From: Tribonema minus
Taxonomy: Eukaryota; Sar; Xanthophyceae; Tribonematales; Tribonemataceae
DNA length: 64,000 nt
NCBI GenBank assembly: GCA_017506865.1
Contig: JAFCMP010000033.1
Span: forward strand, 310,001 to 374,000
Direction: 5' to 3'
Part shown: one piece after another, positions 12,129-24,060 of the stretch
Numbering within the stretch: the first letter of the stretch is position 1
How the letters are laid out: each line of letters starts with the position of its first letter
Program-made: the position numbers and the translations under genes
The notes under the pieces: generated by a model
What the model was told of the DNA's origin: nothing
The model's database searches: none
The model's input: only the letters and a program-made list of their open reading frames with translations

Positions 12129-14282
12129 ATGAGTCAGCGGTACAGCAGGGTACCAACACGGGATGTGAAAAGGTGAGGTGGAAGTTTCAAACCGCTAGCT
12201 CATGCGATGTACTATTATGGGAAAACAGGTCAAGTGCAGCATGCACTTGCTGGTTACTGCTACTGGCGCACCAACGATTGCAGATATACATATACGAGGC
12301 TGCAGATATACGGCAACTGCAGCTTAATATCGCATGTTTTACACTCGAACAACTGCACACTGCTTTGAAGTTCAAGTGCACACCAAAACAAGCTGCGTGT
12401 GCAGTCTGCTAGCACGACAATCAAGCCCACAGCGTGCATCATCACAACTTTCACCTTAACGTGCATCTGCAGCACGACTGAGACATCGGAAGAGGAACGG
12501 AAGCGGCGACGCACGGAGCTGGCGGAGCGGATTTCCAACAAGCTTCACGCAGCATTCTGGACTATTGTGGCGGGGGTAGTGGTGTACTACACGGACTTTG
12601 TGCGTGTGTTGTTACAGGATGACCGCGTCAAGAGGTGAGCAAGCCTGTGTGTGGAGCCTCTCTGAATGCGTTTCGTGCTCTGAGGCCAAGCTTGCGGAAT
12701 CAAGCAGGGGTTGAGGCCTGTGGTGCAAGGGGCACCGCAAGGGGCACTTGCAGCCGCGCCGATAGGGTAGCTGCAGTGTTGGCAGCGTACAGGCATGGAT
12801 AAGACACAGAGATCATAAGCAATCTACTCATATTGCATGGCAAATCGCCATCATCGCATGAGTACATTGTGATGGTCAGCCTTCGCACGATGTGTGCACT
12901 CATCTGTGCCAATAGCGAGTCAGCTATGCCGTGTGCGGCAGAGCGAGTGCTCAAGAATCTGCGCACACTGCACCAAACAACTCAATGTTGACTTCAACGG
13001 CAGGCTGCAAGAGGTGTACAGCTTCAGTTTACCAGCATGTGCAATTTGAATCATGATATTCCTTCGCTATCGCACGCACAATCAGGTATGTATGTCAGGC
13101 ACATTACGCTCACATGGCAGCGCGGCGTCAGCATGACGGATGCGTGCTGCATGTGAGTTCGTGAATGTGTCAGCTGACACACATGTCCTCTCAATTCCGA
13201 ACATTCAGTACATAACATGCTTGTCGCACAGCTCCCAGCTCACATTGACATTCAGCACGCCCCCACTACATGCGTCCAACCCCCACGCTCCCACCCCCCT
13301 GCTGCATTCAGCTGCTGCGCGCTCTGCTGATTGCAACGCAATGCACATTTAGCAACAGTATGTGTATCCATATAGTTCGCCACATCTCAACGAACCACAG
13401 CGTCTTCTGCTCCAAATAAACATGAAGCTAATGCTCTATTTAAGTTACTTTTTCCCACACGCGGCCTGCAGGCCCTGGTTCAACCTGGCGACGGCGTGCT
13501 TTGCGGTGAACTGCGTCATCATGGGGTACCTGACGCTGTGGCTGCCGCTGGTGCAGCGCGTCTCTACGCCGTGGAACATCTACTGCCCGCGTGCGATACC
13601 CGCGGCGACGGCGGTGGGCGTGATCTGTGGTGTAAGGCGAGTTTCGTGTGGTACCACTGTCAACAAGCGGAACTGACTTGCATTGTTGTTGTCACAGTGT
13701 GGTAGTGACTTGCATTGTTGTTGTCACAGCGGTGTATGGCGAGTTTCACGTGGAATCGCTTTCGATGTGCGGTAGCGACTGGCTTTGTTGTTATCGCAGC
13801 TGTGTTAGGCCAGCTTCACGTTGAATGGCTGTTGATGTGCGGTAGTGACTTGCATTGTTGTTGTTACAGCGGGCAGGTGCTGGACATAATTGCAGGAGTG
13901 GTATGTGGTGCCGCACAGACAGAGTGCAATGGCAGCGCGCAACGTCTGCACTGCGGAGCTGCGCTCTCTTGTCGCTGCCAGGTCTGCTGCAATTGCCCGT
14001 GGGACACTTGAATGTTCCATTCATGATCTGTGCAGTGGACAGCCTGCAATCACACACGGCATATGCAGAGCAGCCACATTGCTTGCAAGTCATTACATGA
14101 CACTGCAAGTTGCACCATATAACACGCTTCACAGCTGTCTAAGCCCGTCCCACAATCCGGTGCTTGCCCGCAGTTTGAACCTGGCGCTGTGGAGCGTCTG
14201 GGGCTTCCTGACGCCGCTGATACTGCTGGTGGTCTTTATGGGCTGCCTGTTCTTCTTGCACTTTGTGCCGTGGCCTTGCTGA
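12129..14282 (+). CDS. TMEM128-family membrane protein
   Basis: Exons 12129-12172, 12473-12634, 13472-13629, a proposed 7-base micro-exon 13870-13876, and 14174-14282 give 159 residues, against about 165 in human TMEM128. Hallmarks are an Arg/Glu-rich N-terminus; a first membrane segment AFWTIVAGVVVYYTDF; a second starting at FNLATACFAVN; then IPAATAVGVIC and LNLALWSVWGFLTPLILLVVF leading into the last segment. The order and spacing match TMEM128 (four membrane segments, ER membrane; molecular role unknown). The micro-exon is inferred. The strong GTAAGG donor at 13633 is out of phase with the last exon, whereas G|GTGTAA plus CGGGCAG restores phase and yields Ala-Gly-Ser where relatives have Ala-Gly. 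Confidence 0.85.
13670..13880 (+). repeat. Degenerate tandem repeats in TMEM128 intron 3
   Basis: A unit of about 75-90 bp ending in TTGTTGTT(G/A)TCACAG-like acceptors is repeated three to four times (near 13680-13710, 13710-13730, 13790-13800 and 13850-13869). The last copy abuts the proposed micro-exon. Confidence 0.6.
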
Positions 14283-15528
14283 GCGCGTTGACGCTCCTGC
14301 CACGTGCCCTTGAAGTTGACTAAGTCGGCACGAATCAATACATTGTACTTTTTGTACTTTTGAGATGGGGAATTTGCTGCACTGTGGTATTCATGCATTT
14401 GGCACAGTTCTTGTTGTGATGCGCTGTCCTTTGCGCCCAGTAAAGCGTCCATAATTAACAGGTTAGCTGTTGCAATGCATGGACATACATGTATGTGCAC
14501 ATAGAATAATGCCACACATAACATTGCATCAGCATCGGCAGTTCTGTACAGTTTTTATCGGCATCATATACAGTGTCCTGTTCATGGACCTTTTCCTAGG
14601 CTTGAAAAGCCTAGGTCTTAGCCGCTGGGGCGTCAATACGAGAATGTCACACTTTCGCAACTACCCCTGATGGGACGAACCAGGCCGCGATAGCAGCCGT
14701 GCTTCTCAGAATAGGCATGAATGGTGACCAAACTAAGATACGCGACTGGCGAGCTCGCGCCATCGCCTGTGGCTAGAGCGACGCTAGGGATGATCGGCAT
14801 TTTATCGGTCGAAAGGTGAGGAAGGCCATTTATGACCCGATAACCGACGCTCGGCCGCTCGGCGCAGATCTGCTTTTTAAAAGCAGGGTGGCCAGGCGTC
14901 GTTCAGGCCCGACGATCAGCCAGTCACGCTTTGCTGAATCTATCGAAACCTTGCCCTTCCTCGTTTGCGCAGTTTTGCCGACTCGCCTTTGCAGTACGGC
15001 TGCATTGCACCTGAAGAGTGAAGTCAGTCTATCACCGCGCGCCTCATAGCCGACAAGGCATCGTTGTTGACAACGCATGACAGGTAAAGCTTCGTCAGAC
15101 TGACTGTGGCAGATCAGGCTTCGTCCACTATCTAAGCCGCGCAGGCGAAAAATTGGCTTCGTCAGGTTGACGTTTTGTTGCAGAAGGCTTCGGTCCAGTC
15201 AACAGCGCGCATGGCAAACAAGGATTCGTTAAAATAGCATGGCAGAATAAGGCCTCGTCCAGCTTCATTAGGATAAAGCTTCGTCCAGCTTCATTAGGAT
15301 AAAGCTTCGTCTAAGCCAGCCTAGGACCCCGCAGCGGCGCACACGAACGAGTGTGATCGCAGCTGCCATTCACGTTTTGAAGAGCCAAACTTCAACACCT
15401 AGCCTCTGGAACTTCTCATGTACTTGAACCTTGGGAGGAGATTGACGTGATGCGGCGGCAGCGCGACCAGTATCAGTGCAGGTCGACCTCTCTGTGACTT
15501 CACGGAACTCAGCTAGCCGTCAGGCGCC
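14283..15528. other. Intergenic region between TMEM128 and moaA
   Basis: No supported gene. It contains a 9-bp-arm perfect hairpin at 14595-14615 and, at 15070-15310, an irregular series of GGCTTCGTC/AAGCTTCGTC words including a 27-bp direct duplication near 15262-15310. The right part presumably holds the moaA promoter. Confidence 0.5.
14595..14615. repeat. Short perfect inverted repeat
   Basis: CCTAGGCTT and AAGCCTAGG flank a 3-base GAA loop. It lies 310 bp past the TMEM128 stop. Function unknown; it could mark a transcript 3' end or be chance. Confidence 0.5.
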
Positions 15529-18500
15529 ATGAGAGCAGCAGTAGTGCGGGCCTCGGGAAGTACTGCAACCTTCACTCGCAGAGTCGGCCTGAAGCGAAGA
15601 TTGAGCGCACGCAGCGAGCTGGCTGTGGAGGACGACGCGTATGATGCTGCACCCAAATATAGCAGCAAGGACATCAGGAGCGGCCCAGGACTGTCTCACT
15701 TCATCAACAGGTCAGCGTCAGAGCCACCGGCCGCTGCTGGGAAATCCGACTGCGGTGGGAAGGTGGCGCCTCGGGAGGATGAGGATAAGCTGGCGAAGCT
15801 GATGCGGCAGGTGGCGCTAGCGGAAGCGGCGGAGGCGGCGCATGAGCGGCAGAGCATGCTGGTGGACACCCATGGGCGATTCCACAACTATTTGAGGATC
15901 AGCCTCACAGAGAGATGCAATCTGGTGAGAGCCAGGAAGGCCTCGGTGCTTTCAGCAGGCAACCACCATGTGTAATAGTTGTATGATGTCTAGCTGTCAG
16001 CCTTGTAATGTGTATACTGTTCTGGTTTTTGTGGCTGCCGTTCCAGCTATTTAACTCGAAACCTCAACACTCTTCAATTACAGAATTAGGTTGCAAGTAC
16101 CGTACAGAACAAACAACAAGCAGGCTGTTATCAGTCACATGCAAGCCAATGCGTGCATCATGTGCCCATGCGCGCGCTGCCTATGCAGTATAGTTGCGAT
16201 TGATCGCTATTAGTAGCAGAAGAAGTGTTAATCAACAAGAAGTTTGTGAGTGCTGGCTTCCCATGCGCGCTTTGCACCGTTACAGTGGGCCACTTCAAAG
16301 GGCGTCGGCCGTGCCACATAAGCACCACTCAAAATTGTTCCTTGGCTGCATTCCTGGGCGCCAGGGTTGCGTCACAGTCATGCCAAGTCGCGCACGGCAG
16401 GCCATCATGACCGCAAGACGATGACTGCTGCAGCGCAGCAGTGGTCCTTCATGCTTGCGGCATCTATCTCATGAAGATGTCGAGAGAACGGCCGGCGCCA
16501 TTGCCACACCACTATCCAATGATAACCTGAGTCCATAGGAATTTCACGCACCAGTGAAGCACATCTTACGAGCTCTTGTGGTAGCGGTGGCCCAAGCATC
16601 AGCTGCTTGCGTCGCTCTGCGCAAGCGCCACCTGCGCTCCGGTCACTCACGAACTTCATCATCGACGCCGTCAGGGTCACGCAGCTCAAGTTCGTATGCA
16701 CGTGCATTCAACATGCCAATACATACCTACCACTTGTATATATCTATATCTTCCAGAGTGACTCAAATAGGTAGGTAAGAGCGCGCACTACACGCGCCAA
16801 TACATACCCGCCGCTCAACCGTGGCTTCCGTTACGCCCGCACCATGCAGCGCTGCACGTATTGCATGCCTGAGGATGGCGTGAGCCTTCAGCCGCAGAGC
16901 CACCTGCTCACGACGGACGAGATCGCGCGCGTGGCGCAGCTGTTTGTGCGCTCTGGCGTAGACAAGGTGACTAATAGTGTGTATGGCGTAGACACGGTGA
17001 CTAATAAGTGTTTGATCCACAACTGATAGGCGTGGACAAGGTGACTAACAACGTCTGAACCACGAGCTTTACGATCTTCTGATACGTTTTTTTCATTTGT
17101 TCTGTTGGTGCGGTCTGGCGTAGACAAGGTGACTGATAGAGTTTGATCCACGTATCATTTGTGCTGTTTATAGGTTCCGCTGTGGACAAGGTGACTAATA
17201 TAGAGTATGATCATCATATCATTTGTGGCAAGTATTGTGTGGATCACGTATTGTTAGTCTGCGTACTTGGTGACACGCCATATTCCTCATTCACTACTGC
17301 TCGAGGTCGGCAAGGTGAGTGCAGTCATGTTTTCACGTGTTAACTACGTCGGTAGCTTGTATGCTCAAATATATGCCATCACTCGACCAGAGGTCTGCAG
17401 TTCATAGGCGTTTTACAACGCCTGCACCGCTGCTAGCACCTATGTAGCATGATTGCTTGAGTGCCATGGCTTGATTTATTCACGGAATTAGTCCATGAAG
17501 GCATTGAATCATTCATGAAGTCATTCATGTGCATGCACATACAGGTAAGGCTCACCGGCGGCAAGCCGCTGCTGTGGAGAGACCTGGCGGACGTTGTGGG
17601 GCAAATTCATCAATGAATTCATTCATGAATTCTTTCATGAATTGATGTATTCTCACGCGCATGCAGGTAAGGCTCACCGGTGGTGAGCCGCTGCTGCGGA
17701 GGGACCTAGCGGATGTTGTGGGGCGAATCAGTGCGCTGGGTGTGCGGCATATAGGCGTTACCACCAACGGACTGGTACTGAAGCAGCGCGTTCAGGTATG
17801 ATGTATGCCGGTACATGAGGTTACATACAGGGACATGCATGCATACGGGCTTGCGCTGTAGCAGCGCATACCTTATAGGCGTTACCACCAACGGGCTGGT
17901 GCTGGAGCAGCGCGTACAGGTGCATGCATACATACATATGGAAACGAATCAAAAGATCGTAGAGCTCTAGGTGACAAGGGATGGTTAGCCGCAAGTGCCT
18001 TCCACCAATAACTGTGGTCGCCGCTGCTGCAGCAATTGACATATGTTATTTAAGGGCGTGTACAGGGACATTGCATACAGGTATGTGCATACATACGTAA
18101 GGTTATATACACTGCTATTATACAGGGACATGTATGCATACGGGCTGGTGCTGTAGCAGCGCATACAGGTACACATATGCATATGTATATACACACACAT
18201 GTATACATGATTCATCACTGACTTGGTACTTCTATGTTTTTGCATCGTATTGTACCGCAGGCGCTAGCGGCTGCGGGACTCTCTCACGTCAACGTGAGCT
18301 TAGATACGCTGCAGGAGCAGAGGTTTAACGCCATCACGCGGCGGCGCGGTTTGGAGCAGGTGCTAGCGGGTATTGACGCGGCGCTGGATGCTGGGTTTGG
18401 AGGGCGGTTGAAGGTGAAGTTGATCATCAGATCTTGATGTTATAAGTAATATTCACCTGGCAAACAATTCGAGCACCACCTGGTGCCATTTCACCAAGGG

Positions 18501-21500
18501 TGCAGCTTGAATCGGGTGCAAGCGGGGGTTGCCACAACTTGGTGGTGCAAGCGCTTCAGGTACTATGGCTTGTCACTTCAAGTTGAAGTCTTGCGGTTCG
18601 GTGTGATGTACACAAGGACAGCACGGTGCATTCCAGTACAATTTTCTGCGGTTGTCATAAGGTGACTTACGCTGTGTGGGTCAGGTGGCATTGATGTGAG
18701 TGACCATCAAGCTGCGTCAACGCTGGCACGCCTGCGACGGCGCGCGGACAGCGCCCGCAAAGCTCCACATCTGTGAGATGTAAGTGTTTGCAACTTCAAC
18801 TTGAACCAGAAGCTCAGGCATCGCATCTGCCGCCTTGCGGGCGTGGTTATGGGTTAGGGTTAGGGTTAGGGTTAGCGTCATGCAGACAAGTTTGCGCAAC
18901 TTGAAAGTGCTAGGCTGCTGAAACGAGCGCAGCTCACGAACTCACATCCAACCTCAACCTTGAAGTTGGTCCTCGACGTCACAATCGCCATCGTTGCGAA
19001 CAAAATTTCGTTGGCTCAAACATGGAAACTTGTTGCGCAACGGTGAAGTGAAAACCAAACTTTCAGCTCGTACATGAAGTTCATCGTTGGAATTCGCTCT
19101 GAAACTGCTGCCACTCCGCGGATCAACCGTGTGGCTGTTGGGCAGCGTCAATGAGAGTAGGCCATCATTCCAACTCGGCAGTGCCCAGCTGCTGGATGTG
19201 CGCTGTCTTTATCGAGTGGATACCCTTTGAACTTCACCTTGCAGGTCAGCTTGAGCTTGCCATTCAGCTTGAATTTGAAGTTGATCATATTTAGTGAAAC
19301 CTGCTCTGAATTTGCTATTATTCCACAGATCGACTGCGTGGTTATGGGCGGGGTAAATCAGGACGAACTGGCGGCATTGTTGAAGTGTTGAACTTGGCAG
19401 TGCTTAACTGCCGGACGTTCGGTGTATTGAGTGGACGCCCTTTTCGAACGTACATTTCAGCTTGAAATTGATCATTCAAACTCGCTGTCAACTGCTGTTA
19501 CCCTGCAGATCAATTGCGTTGTTGTCGGTGGCGTCAATGAGGATGAACTGGCGGCATTTGTTCAAGTGTTGAACCTGACAGCGCTCGACCGGACGTGCGG
19601 TGCAGCAAATGGATGCCCTTTTGAACGTATATTTCAGCATGAACTTGAAGTTGATCTTTTGAACTTGCTCTGAATTTGCTATTGCTCTACAGATCCACTG
19701 CGTCGTTATGGGTGGCGTGAATGAGGACGGACTGGCGGCATTTGATGAACTTGGCAGCTCTCGGCCCCTGGACGTGCGTTGTATCGAGCGGATGCTCTTT
19801 TGAACTTCAATTCAGCTTTTACTCAAAGCTGCTGATTCAAACTCGCTGTTAACTGCTGTTAATCTGCAGATCAATTGCGTGGTTATGGGTGGCGTGAATG
19901 AGGACGAACTTGCGGCATTTGTTGAACTCGGCAGCTCTCGGCCGCTGGACGTGCGGTTTATTGAGTGGATGCCCTTTGATGACAACCGGTGGAACGAGGG
20001 CAAGTTTGTGGGGTGAGTGGCGGTCGAGCGGTGTGCACAGTACGGCGCTGAACTGTACATTCCACTGTGCTGACATCACACGCAGGCTGATGTTGTTCGC
20101 CCCCTGCACTCGCACTGATTGACTGGATTTGTAATGCCCAACAGATGTACCATTCTGTTGTAGCTTCTCAATCACCACAGTTAAGCAGATGCACACATGA
20201 CAACGTCCAGTCTGATGGCATGCGCTTGTAATCATTCAACCTACGCACTTCAATATTCATCTAGCATCAGTGACTCGTCGAGCATGGCGAACACTTGGGC
20301 AAGCAACGCTGCAGAGCAGATGCAGGCTTGTTCAAGCATGCAAGCGGGCGTTGCGTCTGAGCTTCAACGTGGGAATGCTGTGAATGGCAGCAAGATAGGG
20401 CTAGCGCGTGAGGGTTAGGTTTAGGATAAGGGTTAGGATTAGGGTCGGGGTTAGGGTTAGTTGTATCACATGCGCCAAGATGGACGAAACCCATAGCCAT
20501 ACCGCTGCGCAGCACACTGCGGTACCGTCGGCGTAATGTTTGGCAGCTCCGCTTACACACAGAGAACATGGCAGCTCAGGCCTCCATGTGTGTGTTTGCA
20601 GCAGTGGCTGTGTCTGCATGCGCAGCAATACGTCCATGGATACATCGTCCACAAGCTTGCTGGTAGCGCCAAGTGCGTTTCATCACTGACAACAAGTATT
20701 CTGCGGGCTGCTGCAGCGGTGCACACCCAAGAGAGACAAAAGGCACATGCTGCAGCGGTTGTGTACTCTTCCTACATACCTACCCCTTTCTGTGTTCGCA
20801 CGCCATACCAGCGCTCAGCATTGAATCCCCCGTATGCATTCATCTCTCTGCAGCCACCACAGCTCATTGCTGCCACAACAGTGCTGCAAGAGTCTGCGCC
20901 CTGACCCTACTCCCAACCCTAACACAAACCCCTTTCAACTTCTTCCTGCTTTGCTTATGTACCTTATCAACACTCAGCACTGCATCGCCTTTTTCCTTCC
21001 CCCTTCCCCCCCCGTTGCAGTTACAGCTCCATCCTGCTTTGCATACCACATAAGCGCTCAGCACTGTACCGCCTTTGTTCCCCCCCCCCTCCCCCCCCCC
21101 CCCCCGCTCCTGCAGTTACAGCTCCATGCTGCGGTCGCTACAGGGCAGCTACCCCGAGCTGGCCAGGTCTGGCGATGAACGCAACGACACCACCAAGTGG
21201 TATCGGGTACCCGGGCATGAGGGGCGCATTGGCTTCATCACTAGGTGAGCGGCTGCTCTCACTTGCCACCATGCAGCACAAGTGGACCAGAACTTCAACT
21301 TGAGTCATCGTCAAGTGAGACACGTTGTCACAAGGTTTATGTGGGCTCAATAATAAGCGTGACCATTGAACACCCGGGAAATTTGCGCCGTAATCGAGGA
21401 TCAGTGAAAAGCACAAGCATTGTCAACTCTGCATTGAAGGCATCACCGTAAGGTGCATGTCACCGATCGCAAGCGGGTGGACCACACAGTTGTTGACACC

Positions 21501-23148
21501 ACCGCAAAACCTCAGATCGATATCTTGACGCACTTATTGTCATGCCTGGAATGTATGTATTTATAAACATGCAGTGTACATTGGGTGTGGCGCAGCATCT
21601 CATCTTGCAGTCTGTTCACCAGCTCCCCTTGAGAGCCCTTGCCCCCCCCCCCACACACACACACACCCCTCGCTTCCCCCTGTTGTTCAACAGCATGACC
21701 GCATGTCACGTCACGCAACTGCTGGCTGCGCCGTGGCCTCACGCGTCGTCATTAGCCATGTTCTTCCTTCACTTTCCCCACCCGCCCCCCTGCTGCCGCC
21801 GCATCCCGATTCGCACGCGGTGTGGTGTACACGCAATGCAAGCACTACATGTTATGATGTAAGAGCCACGGCTCTGCCGCTTGAAGTTGTGAGCGTCACA
21901 CCTCAAACTTCAAATACTGCAGCAGCGCTCATCTTTGTTTGCTCCTCGCTCCATCGCCGCGCCGCAGCATGAGCGAGCACTTCTGCGGCTCCTGCAACCG
22001 CCTGCGCGTCATGGCGGACGGCAGCCTCAAGGTACGGGTCTAGGGTTAGGATTACATGGTAGGGTGTGTAGGTATTCCTAGTTTGTAAGAGCATGCTCGT
22101 TTGATGCTGAGCGTATGCTGTTTCTGTGACTGTTGTGCCCAAAACCTTATCCGCTTCACCCGTCTGTACCACTGACGCACTCACTAGCCCACTGACTCGC
22201 TCAACAACTGCACGGGCCTTCGTTGTTTGCGCGGCACCCATGCTTGTGTTGTCGGCACACCGTTCGCGCGCAAGATTGACAGGAAGCATTAGTGAGCGAG
22301 TCAACCACCATTCACTCACTCAATTGCTCCGTACAGACTCAGGCCTGCCTGGTCCACGGCGACGAGCTCCTTTCGCAGCACGCAGGCCTGCCCGACCACT
22401 AGACTTACTTGCCCACTCAATCACTTCCTCCCGCACACACTCAGGTATGCCTATTTCTCAGGTATGCCTATTTAATGGCAACAAGACCCTGTCACCACAC
22501 CACGCGCTGCGCGCGGGCCTGCTCCATCTGACTCACTCACTCAATCACTCACTCACTTGCCCTTAAACACTCTCAGGTGTGCCTATTCGACGGCGACAAG
22601 ACGCTCTCGCTACGCGACGCACTGCACGCAGGCCTGCCCCACGCTTGACTCACTTACTCACTCACTCACTTGCCCCATACACACTCTCAGGTGTGCCTGT
22701 TCGACGACAACGAGACCCTGTCACTGCACAATGCGCTGCGTGCACCCCTGACTAACATACTCACTCCACTCACTCCCAGGTGAGTCTGTTTGGCGGCGAC
22801 GAGACCCTCTCGCTGCGCGACGCGCTGCGCGCAGGCCTACCCGACCACTTGCCTCACTCTGTCACTCACTCACTTTCCCTTGAACACTCGCAGGTGCCTA
22901 GTTGACAAGACACTGCCTGCCCGCCTGACTCACTTACTCACTCACTCACTCGCTCCCAGGTGTGCCTGTTCGACGGCGACGAGACCCTGTCGCTGCGCGA
23001 CGCGCTGCGCGCGGGCCTGCCCGACCGCCAGCTGGGCGCACTCGTACACACAGCAGTGCTCAAGAAGAAGGCAGCGCTCGGCGGCCACGGCGACATGCAG
23101 GGCATCGCCAGAAGCAGCAACCGGCCCATGATCCTCATCGGCGGCTAG
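15529..23148 (+). CDS. moaA: GTP 3',8-cyclase (MoaA/MOCS1A/CNX2), radical SAM enzyme
   Basis: Catalyses the first step of molybdenum cofactor synthesis, GTP to 3',8-cyclo-GTP, normally in mitochondria of eukaryotes. Eight exons join in phase: 15529-15924, 16850-16966, 17667-17795, 18261-18413, 19870-20012, 21122-21244, 21968-22031 and 22960-23148, for 437 residues. Residues 1-100 form a basic extension suited to a transit peptide. The radical SAM CxxxCxxC (Cys130, 134, 137) is split by intron 1. TGGEP is at 175-179 and VNVSLDTL in exon 4. The second cluster, CxxC-x13-C (Cys360, 363, 377), is followed by the essential C-terminal Gly-Gly (436-437). All key residues are present, so the gene looks functional. 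No MoaC (MOCS1B) domain is fused. Five of its introns carry decayed copies of neighbouring exon edges. Confidence 0.95.
16957..17205 (+). repeat. Five copies of the moaA exon 2 donor edge
   Basis: The exon end GT(A/G)GACAAG with the donor GTGACTAAT recurs at about 16957, 16986, 17031, 17121 and 17181. The first copy is the exon in use. At least three downstream copies keep an intact AAG|GTGACT and could serve as alternative donors. Confidence 0.8.
17543..17666 (+). repeat. Decayed copy of moaA exon 3 upstream of the used exon
   Basis: From 17543 about 60 bases match the start of exon 3 ([19 protein letters not shown]) behind an ACATACAG acceptor, then the match breaks off. The catalytic-region Glu of GGEP is Lys in this copy, which supports the copy at 17667 as the true exon. 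Confidence 0.85.
17853..18171 (+). repeat. Copies of the moaA exon 3 donor edge
   Basis: The end of exon 3 ([15 protein letters not shown]) reappears at 17876-17918 as [14 protein letters not shown] with a GTGCAT donor. Shorter traces (GTAGCAGCGCATACAG) occur near 17860 and 18155. All lie downstream of the used exon end at 17795. Confidence 0.75.
17940..18035 (+). repeat. Dispersed element of about 95 bp, copy 1
   Basis: Begins GGAAACGAATCAAAAGATCG and ends near GGTCGCCGCTGCTGCAG. Two further copies lie at 56333-56420 and 62397-62494 in the same orientation. It lies in moaA intron 3. No clear terminal inverted repeats or Pol III boxes seen. Confidence 0.75.
18847..18875 (+). repeat. Interstitial TTAGGG tract
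   Basis: Four perfect or near-perfect TTAGGG units lie within moaA intron 4. The tract is too short and too embedded to be a chromosome end. Confidence 0.8.
19122..19869 (+). repeat. Four decayed tandem copies of moaA exon 5
   Basis: Units of about 180-210 bp start at 19122, 19329, 19509 and 19693, each with an AG acceptor, ahead of the used exon at 19870. Each reads a variant of [17 protein letters not shown] and then LDVR.IEWMPF, with growing decay towards the 5' side. The copies at 19509 and 19693 keep part of the frame. Each copy also carries the AACTTGAAGTTGATC motif that follows the exon 4 donor, so the duplicated unit includes intron sequence. Confidence 0.9.
22340..22959 (+). repeat. 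Six decayed tandem copies of the last moaA exon edge
   Basis: Copies begin at about 22340, 22460, 22577, 22691, 22780 and 22894, before the used exon at 22960. Each has a (C)CAG acceptor and variants of [21 protein letters not shown], followed by CTCACTCACTCA spacer. Some copies read GGCAACAAG or GGCGACAAG and end in stops soon after. The copy at 22460 is preceded by an extra AG|GTATGCC at 22444. Confidence 0.9.
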
Positions 23149-24060
23149 CCAGCCAGCCACGCGCGCTCCTTGCGCGAGCATTCAGGGTCTGATCCCTTCT
23201 GAGCTTGGCTGTTTTGCATGCGTGGTCACGTGGCTGAGCGATCGGTGGAAACTGCAATCGATCGAGGCTAGGCTGCGCGGGCAGGCGTCTCTGAATGCGC
23301 TGGTGGTCGTCGATTGCGGCCGCAGCGCTGCGGTTGGACTCGCTGCTGCCGCCCCAGCGGAGGCGGCGGCAACAGCGGCGGCCATTGCAAAGAGCAGGTT
23401 TCGCCTTCGCGTTGTGTGTGCTGGCCGCTAACATAATGCGCATGGGTGCTGCATGGACATGTTCTCGGCTGCTGCTGATGAGTTCGACGGAGCTTCAGTG
23501 CGGCTGCGGCGCTGCTGTCGCTGTCTGGATTTGCAATCAAATCTTCATCCATCCGGTTTACGAATGTGGTCCAGGGTTCCACCACCAGCATGTATAGCAG
23601 AGGAAATGGTAGCCAGTGCAGAATGCTCATCGCGGCTGTGCGCACGTTCCGCATCGCTTAAAACTGCATCAGCAGTGTTGTGATTGTCGGCTTGTCACCA
23701 AAAACAGGCATTGCAGACGCTCACGAGCGCTGCTGTGCTTGGGTGCGTCACTAGTTGAAGCAATCAGATGACGAGCGCAGCACTTTGGGTGCGGACCTGC
23801 AAATGGCTTGCCATGTGCAGGCGGCTTTTCGTCCATCTAGCAATAGACATGTGCATTACAAGGTCATTGCAGTATGTGCTTTCATGGCATCTGCGCGCTC
23901 TTTCGTCTGCACGGGTGCACTTGCCACATACAATCTCTTTTATCGGAGACATCATCATGACCCCCATAGCTTAGAGCGTACGATGCGCTCTGCTTGTTCA
24001 GTGTGGACTCGCTTTACGCAGCTCCTCAAATCAAAGGACTGGTGTTTGGCGAGTACGTAT
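23149..24060. other. Intergenic region between moaA and the LINE remnant
   Basis: Nothing recognisable. Short overlapping frames on both strands show no family signature, and no repeat array is evident. Confidence 0.5.

Noticed and set aside
22340-22960. CRISPR-like regular repeat array
   Set aside because: Spacing is irregular (70-120 bp), repeats are coding-edge copies with splice sites, and the context is a eukaryotic gene.
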